Positions 7,768 to 15,067 of a stretch of 16,636 bases of DNA are shown in pieces (position 1 is the first letter of the stretch; each line of letters begins with the position of its first letter). Under the pieces are notes generated by a model that was given only the letters and a program-made list of their open reading frames with translations, had not been told where the DNA came from and did not search any database. The translations under genes and the position numbers were made by a program. The DNA is from Bryobacterales bacterium (GTDB lineage Bacteria > Acidobacteriota > Terriglobia > Bryobacterales > Bryobacteraceae), in assembly GCA_025462985.1 (NCBI GenBank), contig JAOAPP010000778.1, positions 1 to 16,636 of the forward strand, read 5' to 3'.

Positions 7768-8349
7768 ATGCTTAACCAACTTGCTCCTGCTCTCAGACTG
7801 ACTATATTGATGACCATTGTCACCGGACTTATTTACCCCGGCGTGGTCACTGGCCTCTGTCAGGTGTTCTTTCCGCACCAGGCGAACGGCAGCTTGATCA
7901 CTGTGAATGACAAACTGGTGGGATCGGACCTGATCGGGCAGAACTTTCACAAGCCCGAGTACTTCCATCCCCGACCGTCCGCTGCCGGCAACGACGGCTA
8001 TGACGCCACCGCTTCAAGCGGGTCCAACCTCGGGCCTACCAGTCAGAAATTGTTTGACCGGGTGAAAGCCTCAGCCGATGAGTATCGGAAAGAGAATCCG
8101 GATTTTCACGGGCCCATTCCGGCCGATGCGCTGACAGCGTCGGCCAGCGGCCTCGATCCGGAGATCAGCCTGGCAAATGCTACGGCCCAGGCTGATCGCG
8201 TCGCCCAGGCACGAGGCAAGGACGCAACTGAAGTGCAGCACTTGGTTGACTCCTTGGCAAGCCGCCGCGATCTGGGGCTGCTGGGAGAAGCCAGAGTCAA
8301 CGTGCTCAAGTTGAATCTGGCTCTCGACCGGGAAATGGCGAAGAAGTAA
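7768..8349 (+). CDS. kdpC: Potassium-transporting ATPase subunit KdpC
   Basis: KdpC is the accessory subunit of KdpFABC with one N-terminal membrane helix and a periplasmic domain. This 193-residue protein has the hydrophobic helix at about residues 10-30, followed by GSDLIGQNF, the conserved YFHPRPSAAG and ASSGSNLGPTS segments, and the C-terminal DPEISLANATAQADRVA region. It starts 18 bases after kdpB with a purine-rich GGAAAGGGAACG leader. Its stop is 3 bases from the stop of the convergent cysK. No kdpD or kdpE follows. Confidence 0.96.
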   Translation: MLNQLAPALRLTILMTIVTGLIYPGVVTGLCQVFFPHQANGSLITVNDKLVGSDLIGQNFHKPEYFHPRPSAAGNDGYDATASSGSNLGPTSQKLFDRVKASADEYRKENPDFHGPIPADALTASASGLDPEISLANATAQADRVAQARGKDATEVQHLVDSLASRRDLGLLGEARVNVLKLNLALDREMAKK

Positions 8350-8352
8350 GAT

Positions 8353-9306
8353 CTACTCGAACATTCCCTCAAAGAGGGCGGAACTCAGATACCGCTCGCC
8401 GGCGTCGGGAAGGACGACCACGATCGTCTTTCCCTCCATCTCAGGTTCCTTGGCCAGCCGGATTGCGGCCGCCACTGCGGCCCCACACGAGATGCCGCTC
8501 AAAATGCCTTCTTCGCTCGCCAGGCGGCGCGCCAGTTCGATCGATTCTTCATTTGACACCTGCTCTACCCGATCCACCATCGAAAGGTCGAGGTTATCCG
8601 GAACGAAGCCGGCACCGATTCCCTGGATCTTGTGCGGTCCGGGCTTCACGGGTTCCTTGTCGAGCGTCTGCGTGATAACAGGACTGCTGATGGGTTCCAC
8701 CGCGACTGTGAGCAGGGAATGCTTCTTTTCGCCCTTGATATAGCGCGAGACTCCGGTGATTGTTCCACCGGTACCCACGCCGGAGACGAGGACATCGACG
8801 ACACCGCCAGTATCTTCCCAGATTTCAGGCCCGGTTGTCTCGAAGTGAATGCGTGGATTAGCGGGATTGCTGAACTGCTCAGCCACGAAGTAACGGTCGG
8901 GATCGGAGGCCTTCAGTTCTTCGGCTTTGGCGATTGCGCCCTTCATTCCTTTGGCGCCTTCAGTGAGGACCAGCGTGGCTCCCAGCACTTTCAGAACTTT
9001 ACGCCGTTCGAGCGACATAGTCTCCGGCATCGCCAATGTGACTGGGTAGCCGCGAGCTGCGCCAACAAACGCCAGCGCGATGCCCGTATTGCCGCTTGTG
9101 GCTTCCACTATTTCAGTCCCGGGCTTCAGGACTCCTCGCTGCTCCGCATCCCAGATGATAGAAGCGCCAATGCGGCACTTCACCGAGTACGCCGGGTTGC
9201 GGCCTTCTATCTTCGCCAGGATGGTGGCTTTGGCGCCGTCGACGATGCGGTTCAACTTGACGAGTGGCGTGCGCCCAATGCTGAATGAGTTGTCAGGATA
9301 AATCAC
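8353..9306 (-). CDS. cysK: Cysteine synthase A (O-acetylserine sulfhydrylase)
   Basis: CysK makes L-cysteine from O-acetylserine and sulfide with pyridoxal phosphate in the cytoplasm. The 317-residue protein closely follows the CysK-A pattern: [11 protein letters not shown] with the PLP-binding Lys43, the substrate loop TSGNTG at 70-75, [14 protein letters not shown] region ([13 protein letters not shown]), the phosphate-binding GVGTGGT at 176-182, and [12 protein letters not shown]. The start is GTG at 9306, giving the typical [18 protein letters not shown] beginning. It lies 35 bases downstream of an Rrf2-family regulator on the same strand, probably in one operon. The enzyme class is known to be bound by CysE and, in Firmicutes, by the regulator CymR through an isoleucine-ended tail; this is relevant to its neighbour. 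Confidence 0.97.
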   Translation of the reverse strand: MIYPDNSFSIGRTPLVKLNRIVDGAKATILAKIEGRNPAYSVKCRIGASIIWDAEQRGVLKPGTEIVEATSGNTGIALAFVGAARGYPVTLAMPETMSLERRKVLKVLGATLVLTEGAKGMKGAIAKAEELKASDPDRYFVAEQFSNPANPRIHFETTGPEIWEDTGGVVDVLVSGVGTGGTITGVSRYIKGEKKHSLLTVAVEPISSPVITQTLDKEPVKPGPHKIQGIGAGFVPDNLDLSMVDRVEQVSNEESIELARRLASEEGILSGISCGAAVAAAIRLAKEPEMEGKTIVVVLPDAGERYLSSALFEGMFE

Positions 9307-9341
9307 GGATTCCGATTCCTTTCAAGAGGCCAAGCGTGTTT

Positions 9342-9782
9342 TCAAATGTCCCAGTTGGGAACATACTTTGCGTGCCGCTCCTGCCAGGAGCGGGCCAGAT
9401 CTCCAAACGTCGTGTGGTCAAGCACGTCCGATACGGCTGTGTCGACCCGAAGCCAGATGTCTGTAAACGGATCGTCTTGGGACGACCGGCCGCTGTTCTT
9501 GACGTTTTCGACCGTTTTCAGAACCTCGCCGACCGTAATGGAATCGGGCGCTCGCGCCAGCAGATATCCGCCCTCGGCGCCACGGCGCGAGTCGACGAAC
9601 CCACTTTGCTTTAATCCCGCGAGAATCAGCTCCAGGAATTTTTGCGGAATTTTTTGGCGTTTAGCTATGTCGGCGATCTTCACTGGCGGCATGGGAGCTG
9701 AAGAACGACGCTCATTCATGTATTGTGAAGCGAGATCGAAGACAGCCTTGAGCGCGTATTCGCTCTTGACCGAGATGTTCAT
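9342..9782 (-). CDS. Rrf2-family transcriptional regulator, CymR-like
   Basis: This 146-residue protein is an Rrf2-family winged-helix regulator. It has the N-terminal SVKSEYALKAVFDLA helix, a recognition region IADIAKRQKIPQKFLELIL at about 36-54, and the wing SRRGAEGGYLLAR at about 65-77, followed by the dimer helix TVGEVLKTVE. It has no cysteine at all, so it cannot bind the Fe-S cluster used by IscR, NsrR or RsrR. CymR, which controls cysteine metabolism, is likewise cluster-free. It lies directly upstream of cysK and ends NWDI, with the isoleucine as last residue. The likely job is to repress or sense cysteine synthesis, possibly through contact with CysK; this is inference from context and the tail. 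Confidence 0.9.
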   Translation of the reverse strand: MNISVKSEYALKAVFDLASQYMNERRSSAPMPPVKIADIAKRQKIPQKFLELILAGLKQSGFVDSRRGAEGGYLLARAPDSITVGEVLKTVENVKNSGRSSQDDPFTDIWLRVDTAVSDVLDHTTFGDLARSWQERHAKYVPNWDI

Positions 9783-9802
9783 CCGTTGACCTTTTCCAGT
9801 TT

Positions 9803-9826
9803 AATCCCTCCGTTTTGGTAGAGATT
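9803..9826. promoter_or_regulatory. Imperfect dyad upstream of the Rrf2 gene
   Basis: AATCCC and GAGATT form a 5-of-6 inverted repeat separated by 12 bases, located 21 to 44 bases before the Rrf2 start in the divergent rrf2-glmM gap (9783-9887). Rrf2 proteins often autoregulate through dyads of this size. The match is imperfect and could be chance; no strong sigma-70 promoter is obvious in the gap. Confidence 0.25.
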
Positions 9827-9877
9827 GAATTTCGAGGCCGCCCGAGCGAGTAAGATGTGAGTTGCCACACCGTTGGC

Positions 9878-9882
9878 AGGAG
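9878..9882 (+). promoter_or_regulatory. Shine-Dalgarno that selects the TTG start of glmM
   Basis: AGGAG lies 5 bases before TTG at 9888. An earlier in-frame TTG at 9873 has no such site and would place the AGGAG inside the gene. The later start gives MSRQLFGTDGIRG, the normal GlmM beginning. Confidence 0.8.
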
Positions 9883-9887
9883 TTACT

Positions 9888-11249
9888 TTGTCGAGACAAT
9901 TATTCGGAACGGATGGTATCAGGGGAGTAGCGGGAGAGCCGCCAATAGACCCCCGAACGGCGCACGCGCTGGGCTTTGCGCTGGGGACATGGGCCCGCCG
10001 AACGCCCGACAAGGTGACCGACGGCTTGCATCAAGTACTGATCGGTATGGACACGCGCGAAAGCGGCCGCTGGCTTGCCGAGCAAGTGGCAGGTGGCGTG
10101 GTGGAGGCCGGACTGCAGCCGCGCTTTGCCGGTGTAATCACGACCCCCGGAGTGGCGTACCTGACAAGAACCGGGCCGTTTGTGGCCGGCGTGATGATTT
10201 CCGCCTCTCACAATCCCTACCAGGACAATGGGCTGAAGGTCATCAGCCATTCCGGGTACAAATTAGCCGACAGCGTCGAACTTGAGCTGGAAGCGTCCAT
10301 CGAACAGTGGCTCGCACGGGGCGAGGAGGCCGTTGCCCATGACCTGGCGGTTGACCCAAGTCTGGACCACCTTTACACGAAGTACCTGGCCGGTACGGTT
10401 TTAGGCACGTTTCCGATGCGGTTGGCGATTGACTGCGCGAACGGATCGGCCACCGAAGTTGCGCCGCACCTTTTCCCTCAGTTAGGCGCGACGGTGGACT
10501 GGATTGCCGTTTCACCGGACGGACGTAACATCAACCTCGATTGCGGATCGCTGCATTTGGAGAAGTTACAGCAGCGTGTTCTCGAAACGGGCGCTGACCT
10601 CGGGATCGCCTTCGATGGCGACGCAGATCGTGCGCTATTTGTATCGCCATCGGGGAAATTGGTGAACGGGGACGTAGTGCTGTTTCTCACGGGCACTGCT
10701 TTGAAGAGCGCGGGCCATTTGCCTGGGAATGTTGTCGTCGCTACAGTTATGTCGAACCTTGGCCTGGAGAAAGCGCTTGAAAGCCATGGAGTAACTATGC
10801 TGCGCACTCCGGTGGGCGACAAGTATGTTCTTGAAGAAATGCTGAAGCAGGGGGCGGCGCTCGGCGGCGAGCAGTCCGGACACGTTATCTTTTCCGAGTA
10901 TGCGACCACTGGAGACGGCATACTGACGGCGCTGCGAGTTCTTGAAATCTTGCGGGATTCGGGAAGGAGTCTGGACGATGTTATTGACCAGGTTCGGACG
11001 TATCCGCAGAAACTGGTGAACATTCGCGTGCAGCATAAGAGGCCACTGGCGGAGCTGAAGGCCGTGCAAGAAGAGATCGCGGCAGCTGAGCACGAGTTTG
11101 CCGGAACGGGCCGCGTACTGGTGCGTTTTTCCGGGACAGAGGCTCTGGCCCGCGTGATGATCGAGGCGAACTCGAGCGAACAGGTCGATAAGTGGACCGG
11201 GCGGATTGCAGACGCGATTCGAGCGGAACTAGGTACTGTAACGCACTAA
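9888..11249 (+). CDS. glmM: Phosphoglucosamine mutase
   Basis: GlmM interconverts glucosamine-6-phosphate and glucosamine-1-phosphate, feeding UDP-GlcNAc for peptidoglycan and lipopolysaccharide. From TTG at 9888 it has 453 residues. Motifs: FGTDGIRG at 6-13, the active-site phosphoserine loop SASHNP with Ser107, the metal-binding DGDADR at 243-248, the sugar-binding GGEQSGH, and the phosphate-binding RFSGTEALARVM near the C-terminus. The usual proline of the last loop (RPSGTEP) is partly replaced (RFSGTEA), which keeps the S-G-T-E core. It is divergent from the Rrf2-cysK pair and is followed after 86 bases by dciA. Identification is firm; GlmM rather than phosphomannomutase is favoured by length and N-terminus. 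Confidence 0.95.
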   Translation: MSRQLFGTDGIRGVAGEPPIDPRTAHALGFALGTWARRTPDKVTDGLHQVLIGMDTRESGRWLAEQVAGGVVEAGLQPRFAGVITTPGVAYLTRTGPFVAGVMISASHNPYQDNGLKVISHSGYKLADSVELELEASIEQWLARGEEAVAHDLAVDPSLDHLYTKYLAGTVLGTFPMRLAIDCANGSATEVAPHLFPQLGATVDWIAVSPDGRNINLDCGSLHLEKLQQRVLETGADLGIAFDGDADRALFVSPSGKLVNGDVVLFLTGTALKSAGHLPGNVVVATVMSNLGLEKALESHGVTMLRTPVGDKYVLEEMLKQGAALGGEQSGHVIFSEYATTGDGILTALRVLEILRDSGRSLDDVIDQVRTYPQKLVNIRVQHKRPLAELKAVQEEIAAAEHEFAGTGRVLVRFSGTEALARVMIEANSSEQVDKWTGRIADAIRAELGTVTH

Positions 11250-11266
11250 CAGCGGAGCTGCGCCCG

Positions 11267-11275
11267 TGCTACACT
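11267..11275 (+). promoter_or_regulatory. Possible extended -10 promoter for dciA-gatCA
   Basis: TGCTACACT in the glmM-dciA gap combines the TGn extension with a TACACT hexamer (4 of 6 to TATAAT). It lies about 60 bases before the dciA ATG. No clear -35 is seen. A separate promoter for dciA-gatC-gatA is plausible but not established. Confidence 0.3.
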
Positions 11276-11335
11276 GCAATCTTCGATCAGCTTTCCTCCC
11301 CCTCGCTGCTCACTTTCAAAGAACCGGGTTGTCCT

Positions 11336-11752
11336 ATGGAGCGCGCTGCGCGACTTATCAAGAAAGATCGACGTTCTCAGCAGATTATTGGCGATGACGA
11401 CATCGTTCGCGGCATCTGGCCGACGGCTGTAGGCAAGGCGATTGCCCGCCATACAGTTCGCCTCAAAGTCGTGAGGACGACACTGGTGGTGGAGGTGGAA
11501 GATGCTATGTGGCAGAAGCAACTGTTTCCACTGGGCAATCAGATTGTGCAGCGAGTTCAGAAGCTACTGGGGAATACCGGCATTCAGGACGTTGAGTTTC
11601 GGATTGCCATTATGAAGCGGCAAATGCAGCGGGAAGAGTTAGTGAATCCCGCATCCACAGGTGCTGGTCCCTTGTATGACGAAGCCGATCAGATTCTAGA
11701 CCCTGTGCTAAAGAAGGTATATCGAAACTCCCGTAAGAGAGAAACTGCTTGA
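11336..11752 (+). CDS. dciA: DciA-family replicative helicase loader (DUF721)
   Basis: DciA proteins bind and help load the replicative helicase DnaB in bacteria without DnaC or DnaI. This protein has 138 residues from ATG at 11336. It carries the DUF721 core: a short basic N-terminus (RAARLIKKDRR), DDIVRGIWPTAVGKAIARHT with the conserved Trp and Gly, the beta strand TTLVVEVEDAMWQKQL, and the helix LGNQIVQRVQKLLG followed by DVEFRI. The longer upstream frame (from 11192) overlaps the glmM end and lacks family character, so ATG 11336 is chosen despite no clear Shine-Dalgarno. Its TGA overlaps the TTG start of gatC. Residues after about 100 are charged and less conserved. Confidence 0.8.
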   Translation: MERAARLIKKDRRSQQIIGDDDIVRGIWPTAVGKAIARHTVRLKVVRTTLVVEVEDAMWQKQLFPLGNQIVQRVQKLLGNTGIQDVEFRIAIMKRQMQREELVNPASTGAGPLYDEADQILDPVLKKVYRNSRKRETA

Positions 11753-12048
11753 TCTTGTCAGATGAGGAGGTCCGTTATGTCGCCGATCTGGCGAATTTGC
11801 GGCTCTCGGAAGAAGAAGTAAGGCACATGGCCCGTGACCTGGGCCAGATCTTAACCCACATTGAACAGTTGAATGAGCTGGATACACGCAATGTAACTGC
11901 GATGTCTCAAGTGCTGTTTGACGAAGATGAAACGGCTACGCTGCGGGAAGATGTGCCGCATGTCACACTGAGCAACGCCGAAGCTCTGGCAAATGCTCCT
12001 GCGAGCGGGGCAGGATATTACAAGGTTCCCAAGGTAATCGAGCGATGA
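11749..12048 (+). CDS. gatC: Aspartyl/glutamyl-tRNA amidotransferase subunit C
   Basis: GatC stabilises the GatCAB complex that converts Glu-tRNA(Gln) and Asp-tRNA(Asn) to the amide forms. The 99-residue protein has the family pattern: [19 protein letters not shown] at the N-terminus, the [16 protein letters not shown] helix and turn, and the C-terminal [19 protein letters not shown] with [10 protein letters not shown]. The start is TTG at 11749, overlapping the dciA TGA (TTGA); a second TTG two codons later is an alternative. The stop overlaps the gatA ATG as ATGA. Confidence 0.94.
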   Translation: MILSDEEVRYVADLANLRLSEEEVRHMARDLGQILTHIEQLNELDTRNVTAMSQVLFDEDETATLREDVPHVTLSNAEALANAPASGAGYYKVPKVIER

Positions 12049-13490
12049 GCATCAGTGAGGATATCGCAACACTGAGCATTCGGAGCATTCGCGACGGTTT
12101 ACTCAATAAGAAGTTTTCCGCAACCGAGATCGCCGAGGCTGCCCTGTTGCATGCTGTCAAGCACAACGAGGCGACTAACAGTTTCTTAGCATTCTCTCCG
12201 GAGCGGGCCGTGACCAATGCGGAGAAAGTAGATTCGGCAATTGCCAAGGGCGAGTATGTCGGCCAACTCGCTGGCGTGCCCGTGGCTGTGAAGGACGTTC
12301 TTGCCACAAAGGGTGTTCGGACCACCTGCGGATCCAAGATCTTAGAGCACTATATCCCTCCTTACGACGCTACTGCCGTTTGGCGTCTGGAAGCGGAAGG
12401 CGCTCTGCTGGTGGGCAAGACGAACTGCGACGAGTTTGCGATGGGCTCTTCGAACGAGAACTCCGCATACGGACCGGTGCGGAATCCCCGCGCCCTAGAT
12501 CGTGTGCCGGGCGGGTCGAGCGGCGGGTCTGCCGCCGCAGTCGCGCAAGGTTCGGTGGTGGCCAGCCTGGGATCGGATACAGGCGGATCTATCCGACAGC
12601 CTGCCAGCTTTTGCGGTGTTACGGGCGTGACGCCGACTTACGGACGCGTCTCGCGATACGGCTTGGTGGCCTACGCGAGTTCACTGGACCATGTGGGTCC
12701 GTTTGCGCGGAACGTGGAAGATGCGGCGACGGTACTGCGAGTAATCGCCGGGCGCGACGACCAGGATTCGACATCCGCGTTCACTCCTGTAGACGACTAC
12801 GCAACCATGATGCGTCATTCACTCCGCGGGCTGAAACTGGGGTTACCGAAGGAGTATTTCGAAGGTCTACAATCAGATACGGGCGATGTGATACACGCGG
12901 CGGTCCGGCAGTTAGAAAGTCTGGGCTGCGAGGTGCAGGAAGTAAGCTTGCCTCATACCCGCTACGCGCTGTCCTGCTATTACATTATCGCCACGGCAGA
13001 AGCCAGCTCGAATCTGGCCCGTTTCGACGGGGTCCGCTACTCCGCCAGGGCGGAAGCAGACAACTTGTCCGATATGTATCGGAATACGCGCGGCGCAGGA
13101 TTCGGTGTCGAAGTAAAACGCCGGATCATGCTAGGCACCTACGTGCTAAGTGCCGGGTATTACGACGCTTACTACCGGAAAGCTCAACAAGTACGCGCTC
13201 TGATTTCTCGTGACTTCACAGAGGCGCTGGAGAAAGTGGACGCTCTGGTGACGCCGGTTTCTCCGTTCCCAGCGTTTAAGATCGGCGAGAAGACCAGCGA
13301 CCCACTAGCAATGTATCTGTCAGACGTGTATACACTAACGGGTGATCTGGCAGGCGTTCCGTGCATGAGTGTTCCGTGTGGGCAGTCACCCGAGGGACTG
13401 CCGGTCGGGCTCCAGATTTTCACGAAACACTTCGACGAATCCACTATGTTCCGGCTTGCTTATCAGTACGAGCTATTTACCACCCAATGA
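12045..13490 (+). CDS. gatA: Aspartyl/glutamyl-tRNA amidotransferase subunit A
   Basis: GatA is the glutaminase subunit of GatCAB; it releases ammonia from glutamine and channels it to GatB. The 481-residue protein belongs to the amidase-signature family, with the Ser-cisSer-Lys triad as Lys83 (VAVKD), Ser158 (GGSSGGS) and nucleophile Ser182 (DTGGSIRQP). The spacing is the same as in known GatA (Lys79/Ser154/Ser178 in S. aureus, shifted by four). [16 protein letters not shown] and SSLDHVGPF are further family marks. ATG overlaps the gatC stop, so translation is coupled. No gatB is in the window, so it must be encoded elsewhere. Confidence 0.97.
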   Translation: MSISEDIATLSIRSIRDGLLNKKFSATEIAEAALLHAVKHNEATNSFLAFSPERAVTNAEKVDSAIAKGEYVGQLAGVPVAVKDVLATKGVRTTCGSKILEHYIPPYDATAVWRLEAEGALLVGKTNCDEFAMGSSNENSAYGPVRNPRALDRVPGGSSGGSAAAVAQGSVVASLGSDTGGSIRQPASFCGVTGVTPTYGRVSRYGLVAYASSLDHVGPFARNVEDAATVLRVIAGRDDQDSTSAFTPVDDYATMMRHSLRGLKLGLPKEYFEGLQSDTGDVIHAAVRQLESLGCEVQEVSLPHTRYALSCYYIIATAEASSNLARFDGVRYSARAEADNLSDMYRNTRGAGFGVEVKRRIMLGTYVLSAGYYDAYYRKAQQVRALISRDFTEALEKVDALVTPVSPFPAFKIGEKTSDPLAMYLSDVYTLTGDLAGVPCMSVPCGQSPEGLPVGLQIFTKHFDESTMFRLAYQYELFTTQ

Positions 13491-13513
13491 TCGCTCGTCT
13501 ACCCAGCCTTCGC

Positions 13514-13530
13514 TTGAGGACCTAACTCAA
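13514..13530 (+). repeat. Small inverted repeat between gatA and dtd
   Basis: TTGAG, a 7-base loop, and CTCAA form a 5-bp stem 23 bases after the gatA stop. There is no T tract, so it is at best a weak terminator or a chance match. The 97-base gatA-dtd gap otherwise holds no clear promoter. Confidence 0.25.
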
Positions 13531-13587
13531 ACCGTTAGATAGTGCCGTAGGCGCATTTCTGTCAGTGATGCGGGCGTGTAAGCCTGA

Positions 13588-14055
13588 ATGGGGATGAAGG
13601 CGCTGGTACAAAGAGTTTCTGAAGCGAGTGTCACTGTCGGAGGTGCAATAACTGGGCGAATCGGCAGGGGACTGCTGGTATTCCTGGGTGTCAAGAACGG
13701 CGACACTGAACGTGAAGCGATCCAATTAGCCAAGAAAGTAGTCCGCCTCCGGATTTTTGGCGATGATGAAGGAAGGATGAATCTTAGTCTTCATGAAGTA
13801 GGAGGAGGGCTGTTGGTCATTTCTCAATTTACGCTGTACGGCGATACCAGCCGGGGAAATCGGCCATCTTACTCGGACGCCGCGAGACCCGAAGCGGCGC
13901 AACCTTTGTACGATACCTTCGTAGCCGCTTGCCGGGAACTTGGAGTCCCCGTGAGTACGGGAGTGTTCCAGGCCCACATGGATGTACGCCTAATTAATGA
14001 CGGTCCTGTCACTTTAATGTGTACTTCTGAGCGTCTCGTGCGTCAAAATCAGTAA
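13588..14055 (+). CDS. dtd: D-aminoacyl-tRNA deacylase
   Basis: Dtd hydrolyses D-aminoacyl-tRNAs (and Gly-tRNA(Ala)), preventing D-amino acids from entering protein. The 155-residue protein shows the N-terminal KALVQRVSEASVTVGG, the active-site SQFTLYGD, the RGNRPSYSDAA segment, and the Gly-cisPro motif in NDGPVTL near the C-terminus. ATG 13588 is used; an in-frame ATG two codons later (13594) gives the more family-like MKALVQRV and is an equally good start, since neither has a clean Shine-Dalgarno. It follows gatA by 97 bases and shares its theme of tRNA quality. Confidence 0.96.
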   Translation: MGMKALVQRVSEASVTVGGAITGRIGRGLLVFLGVKNGDTEREAIQLAKKVVRLRIFGDDEGRMNLSLHEVGGGLLVISQFTLYGDTSRGNRPSYSDAARPEAAQPLYDTFVAACRELGVPVSTGVFQAHMDVRLINDGPVTLMCTSERLVRQNQ

Positions 14056-14056
14056 G

Positions 14057-14070
14057 ACGAGTAAACTCGT
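14057..14070 (+). repeat. Hairpin directly after dtd
   Basis: ACGAG-TAAA-CTCGT forms a perfect 5-bp stem with a 4-base loop starting 2 bases after the dtd stop. No T run follows (GTTACTAACA). It could attenuate read-through into the next gene or protect the dtd mRNA end; a true intrinsic terminator is unlikely. Confidence 0.35.
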
Positions 14071-14090
14071 GTTACTAACAATAGATAGAT

Positions 14091-14375
14091 ATGGCAAGAA
14101 ACTCCGCGCCACCAAATAGAGAAATTCTTGAAGCGGCTCTCCAGGGCCTGGAAGCGCAGCGCACAAGACTAGACGAACAGATCGCACACGTTTGCTCGCT
14201 GATGGGACGCCGTGCCGGCCGCCCGTCGCGCGGCGAGTCCGTGGTTGCCGAAGCCACTAACCACGCTGGGGCTGCCGCTGGCGGCCGCAAGAAACGGGTT
14301 CTAAGTCCGGAGGCGAGAAAGCGGATCGCAGCCGCGCAGAAGAAGAGGTGGGCTGCTTTCCGAAAGGGTCAATAG
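14091..14375 (+). CDS. Small basic protein with coiled coil, AT-hook-like core and SPEARKR tail
   Basis: This 94-residue protein has no named family that I recognise. Residues about 10-36 form a charged amphipathic helix (REILEAALQGLEAQRTRLDE) likely to oligomerise. Residues 39-48 read GRRAGRPSRG, with the GRP core of an AT-hook. A flexible Ala/Gly linker leads to a strongly basic tail, KKRVLSPEARKRIAAAQKKRWAAFRK (residues 67-92). This layout recalls H-NS-like or other small nucleoid-binding proteins, but no sequence homology to them is visible. Tails of the SPEARKRI..QKKRWA type are, from memory, frequent in acidobacterial proteins. ATG 14091 lacks a Shine-Dalgarno; the leader is AT-rich (GATAGATAT). 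It ends with a 7-base overlap of the convergent cbiO. DNA binding is inference. Confidence 0.75.
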   Translation: MARNSAPPNREILEAALQGLEAQRTRLDEQIAHVCSLMGRRAGRPSRGESVVAEATNHAGAAAGGRKKRVLSPEARKRIAAAQKKRWAAFRKGQ

Positions 14376-15067
14376 TACAGATTCCAGCCGAACCGCTGAA
14401 TGATTTCGTCCACTTCTCCGTCGGCCACTAACCGGCCGTCTTGCAGAAAGACTGCTCTTGCGGATAGGGCGCGAGCAAAGTTGATATCGTGAGTCGCGAT
14501 GATTTTAGATTGAGGAAGTGAGCGGAGCACGTCCAGCAGAATCTTCTGGCCGGGAGGATCGAGCGAGGTCGTTGGCTCGTCAAGCAGAAGAATCTGTGGC
14601 TCCATCGCCAATACGCCTGCCAGGGCAACTCTTCTTTTTTCTCCGGCGCTGAGATGAAAGGGCGGTTTGTGCAGGAGGTGGTCGGCAATGCCGACCTCCT
14701 GTAGCGCCAGAATCGCCTTCTCCTCAGCCTGTTTATTACTCCACCCCAGATTGAGCGGTCCGAACATAGTGTCATCGAGCACGGTGGGCATGAACAACTG
14801 CTCATCTGCATCTTGAAACACGATTCCTACACGCCGGCGGACGTCCGGGATGGTTTGTTTGTTTAGGAGAACATCGGCAATGCGGATTTCACCGGTGCCC
14901 TGTAGGGTTCCGTTCAGGTGAAGTAGGAGGGTCGTCTTCCCTGATCCGTTCGGCCCGAACACTACCAAGCTCTCGCCTTCTGCCAACTGCAGTGAGATGT
15001 GGTCCAGCGCCTGACTGCCATCGGGATGGCGATAGCTGAGGTTGCGGACATCGACGATCGGCTGCAC
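14369..15067 (-). CDS. cbiO: Cobalt/nickel ECF transporter ATP-binding protein CbiO
   Basis: This is the ATPase of an energy-coupling-factor (ECF) metal importer. The 232-residue protein has Walker A GPNGSGKT at 38-45, the Q-loop VFQDADEQLF with Gln85, the signature LSAGEKRRVALAG from 139 (LSAGE in place of LSGGQ), Walker B ILLLDEP with Asp163 and Glu164, and the H-loop ATHD with His193. The FQDADEQLF stretch is typical of CbiO/NikO and EcfA proteins. The GTG start follows directly after the cbiQ stop (TAG then GTG). It converges on the small basic gene with a 7-base overlap. Co or Ni import is inferred from the CbiMN neighbour. Confidence 0.94.
   Translation of the reverse strand: MQPIVDVRNLSYRHPDGSQALDHISLQLAEGESLVVFGPNGSGKTTLLLHLNGTLQGTGEIRIADVLLNKQTIPDVRRRVGIVFQDADEQLFMPTVLDDTMFGPLNLGWSNKQAEEKAILALQEVGIADHLLHKPPFHLSAGEKRRVALAGVLAMEPQILLLDEPTTSLDPPGQKILLDVLRSLPQSKIIATHDINFARALSARAVFLQDGRLVADGEVDEIIQRFGWNLYY

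Noticed and set aside
8632..9288. Plus-strand frame of 218 codons antisense to cysK
   Set aside because: The opposite strand carries an unmistakable CysK; the antisense product has no recognisable domain.
9346..9789. Plus-strand frame of 147 codons opposite the Rrf2 gene
   Set aside because: Almost exact mirror of the Rrf2 coding region; Rrf2 motifs on the minus strand are clear, so this is a shadow.
9783..9887. Strong divergent sigma-70 promoters between rrf2 and glmM
   Set aside because: TAAGAT at 9851-9856 is a possible -10 for glmM, but no -35 at the right distance was found (TTGAAT at 9825 gives a 20-base spacer).
12380..13213. Plus-strand 277-codon frame inside gatA
   Set aside because: Arg-rich out-of-frame reading of a high-GC gene with a complete amidase triad in the other frame.
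13522..13733. Two short minus-strand frames in the gatA-dtd gap, one ending MRLRHYLTV
   Set aside because: They run into the dtd coding region, have no start signal or family character, and could at most be remnants. I could not link them to any known repeat.
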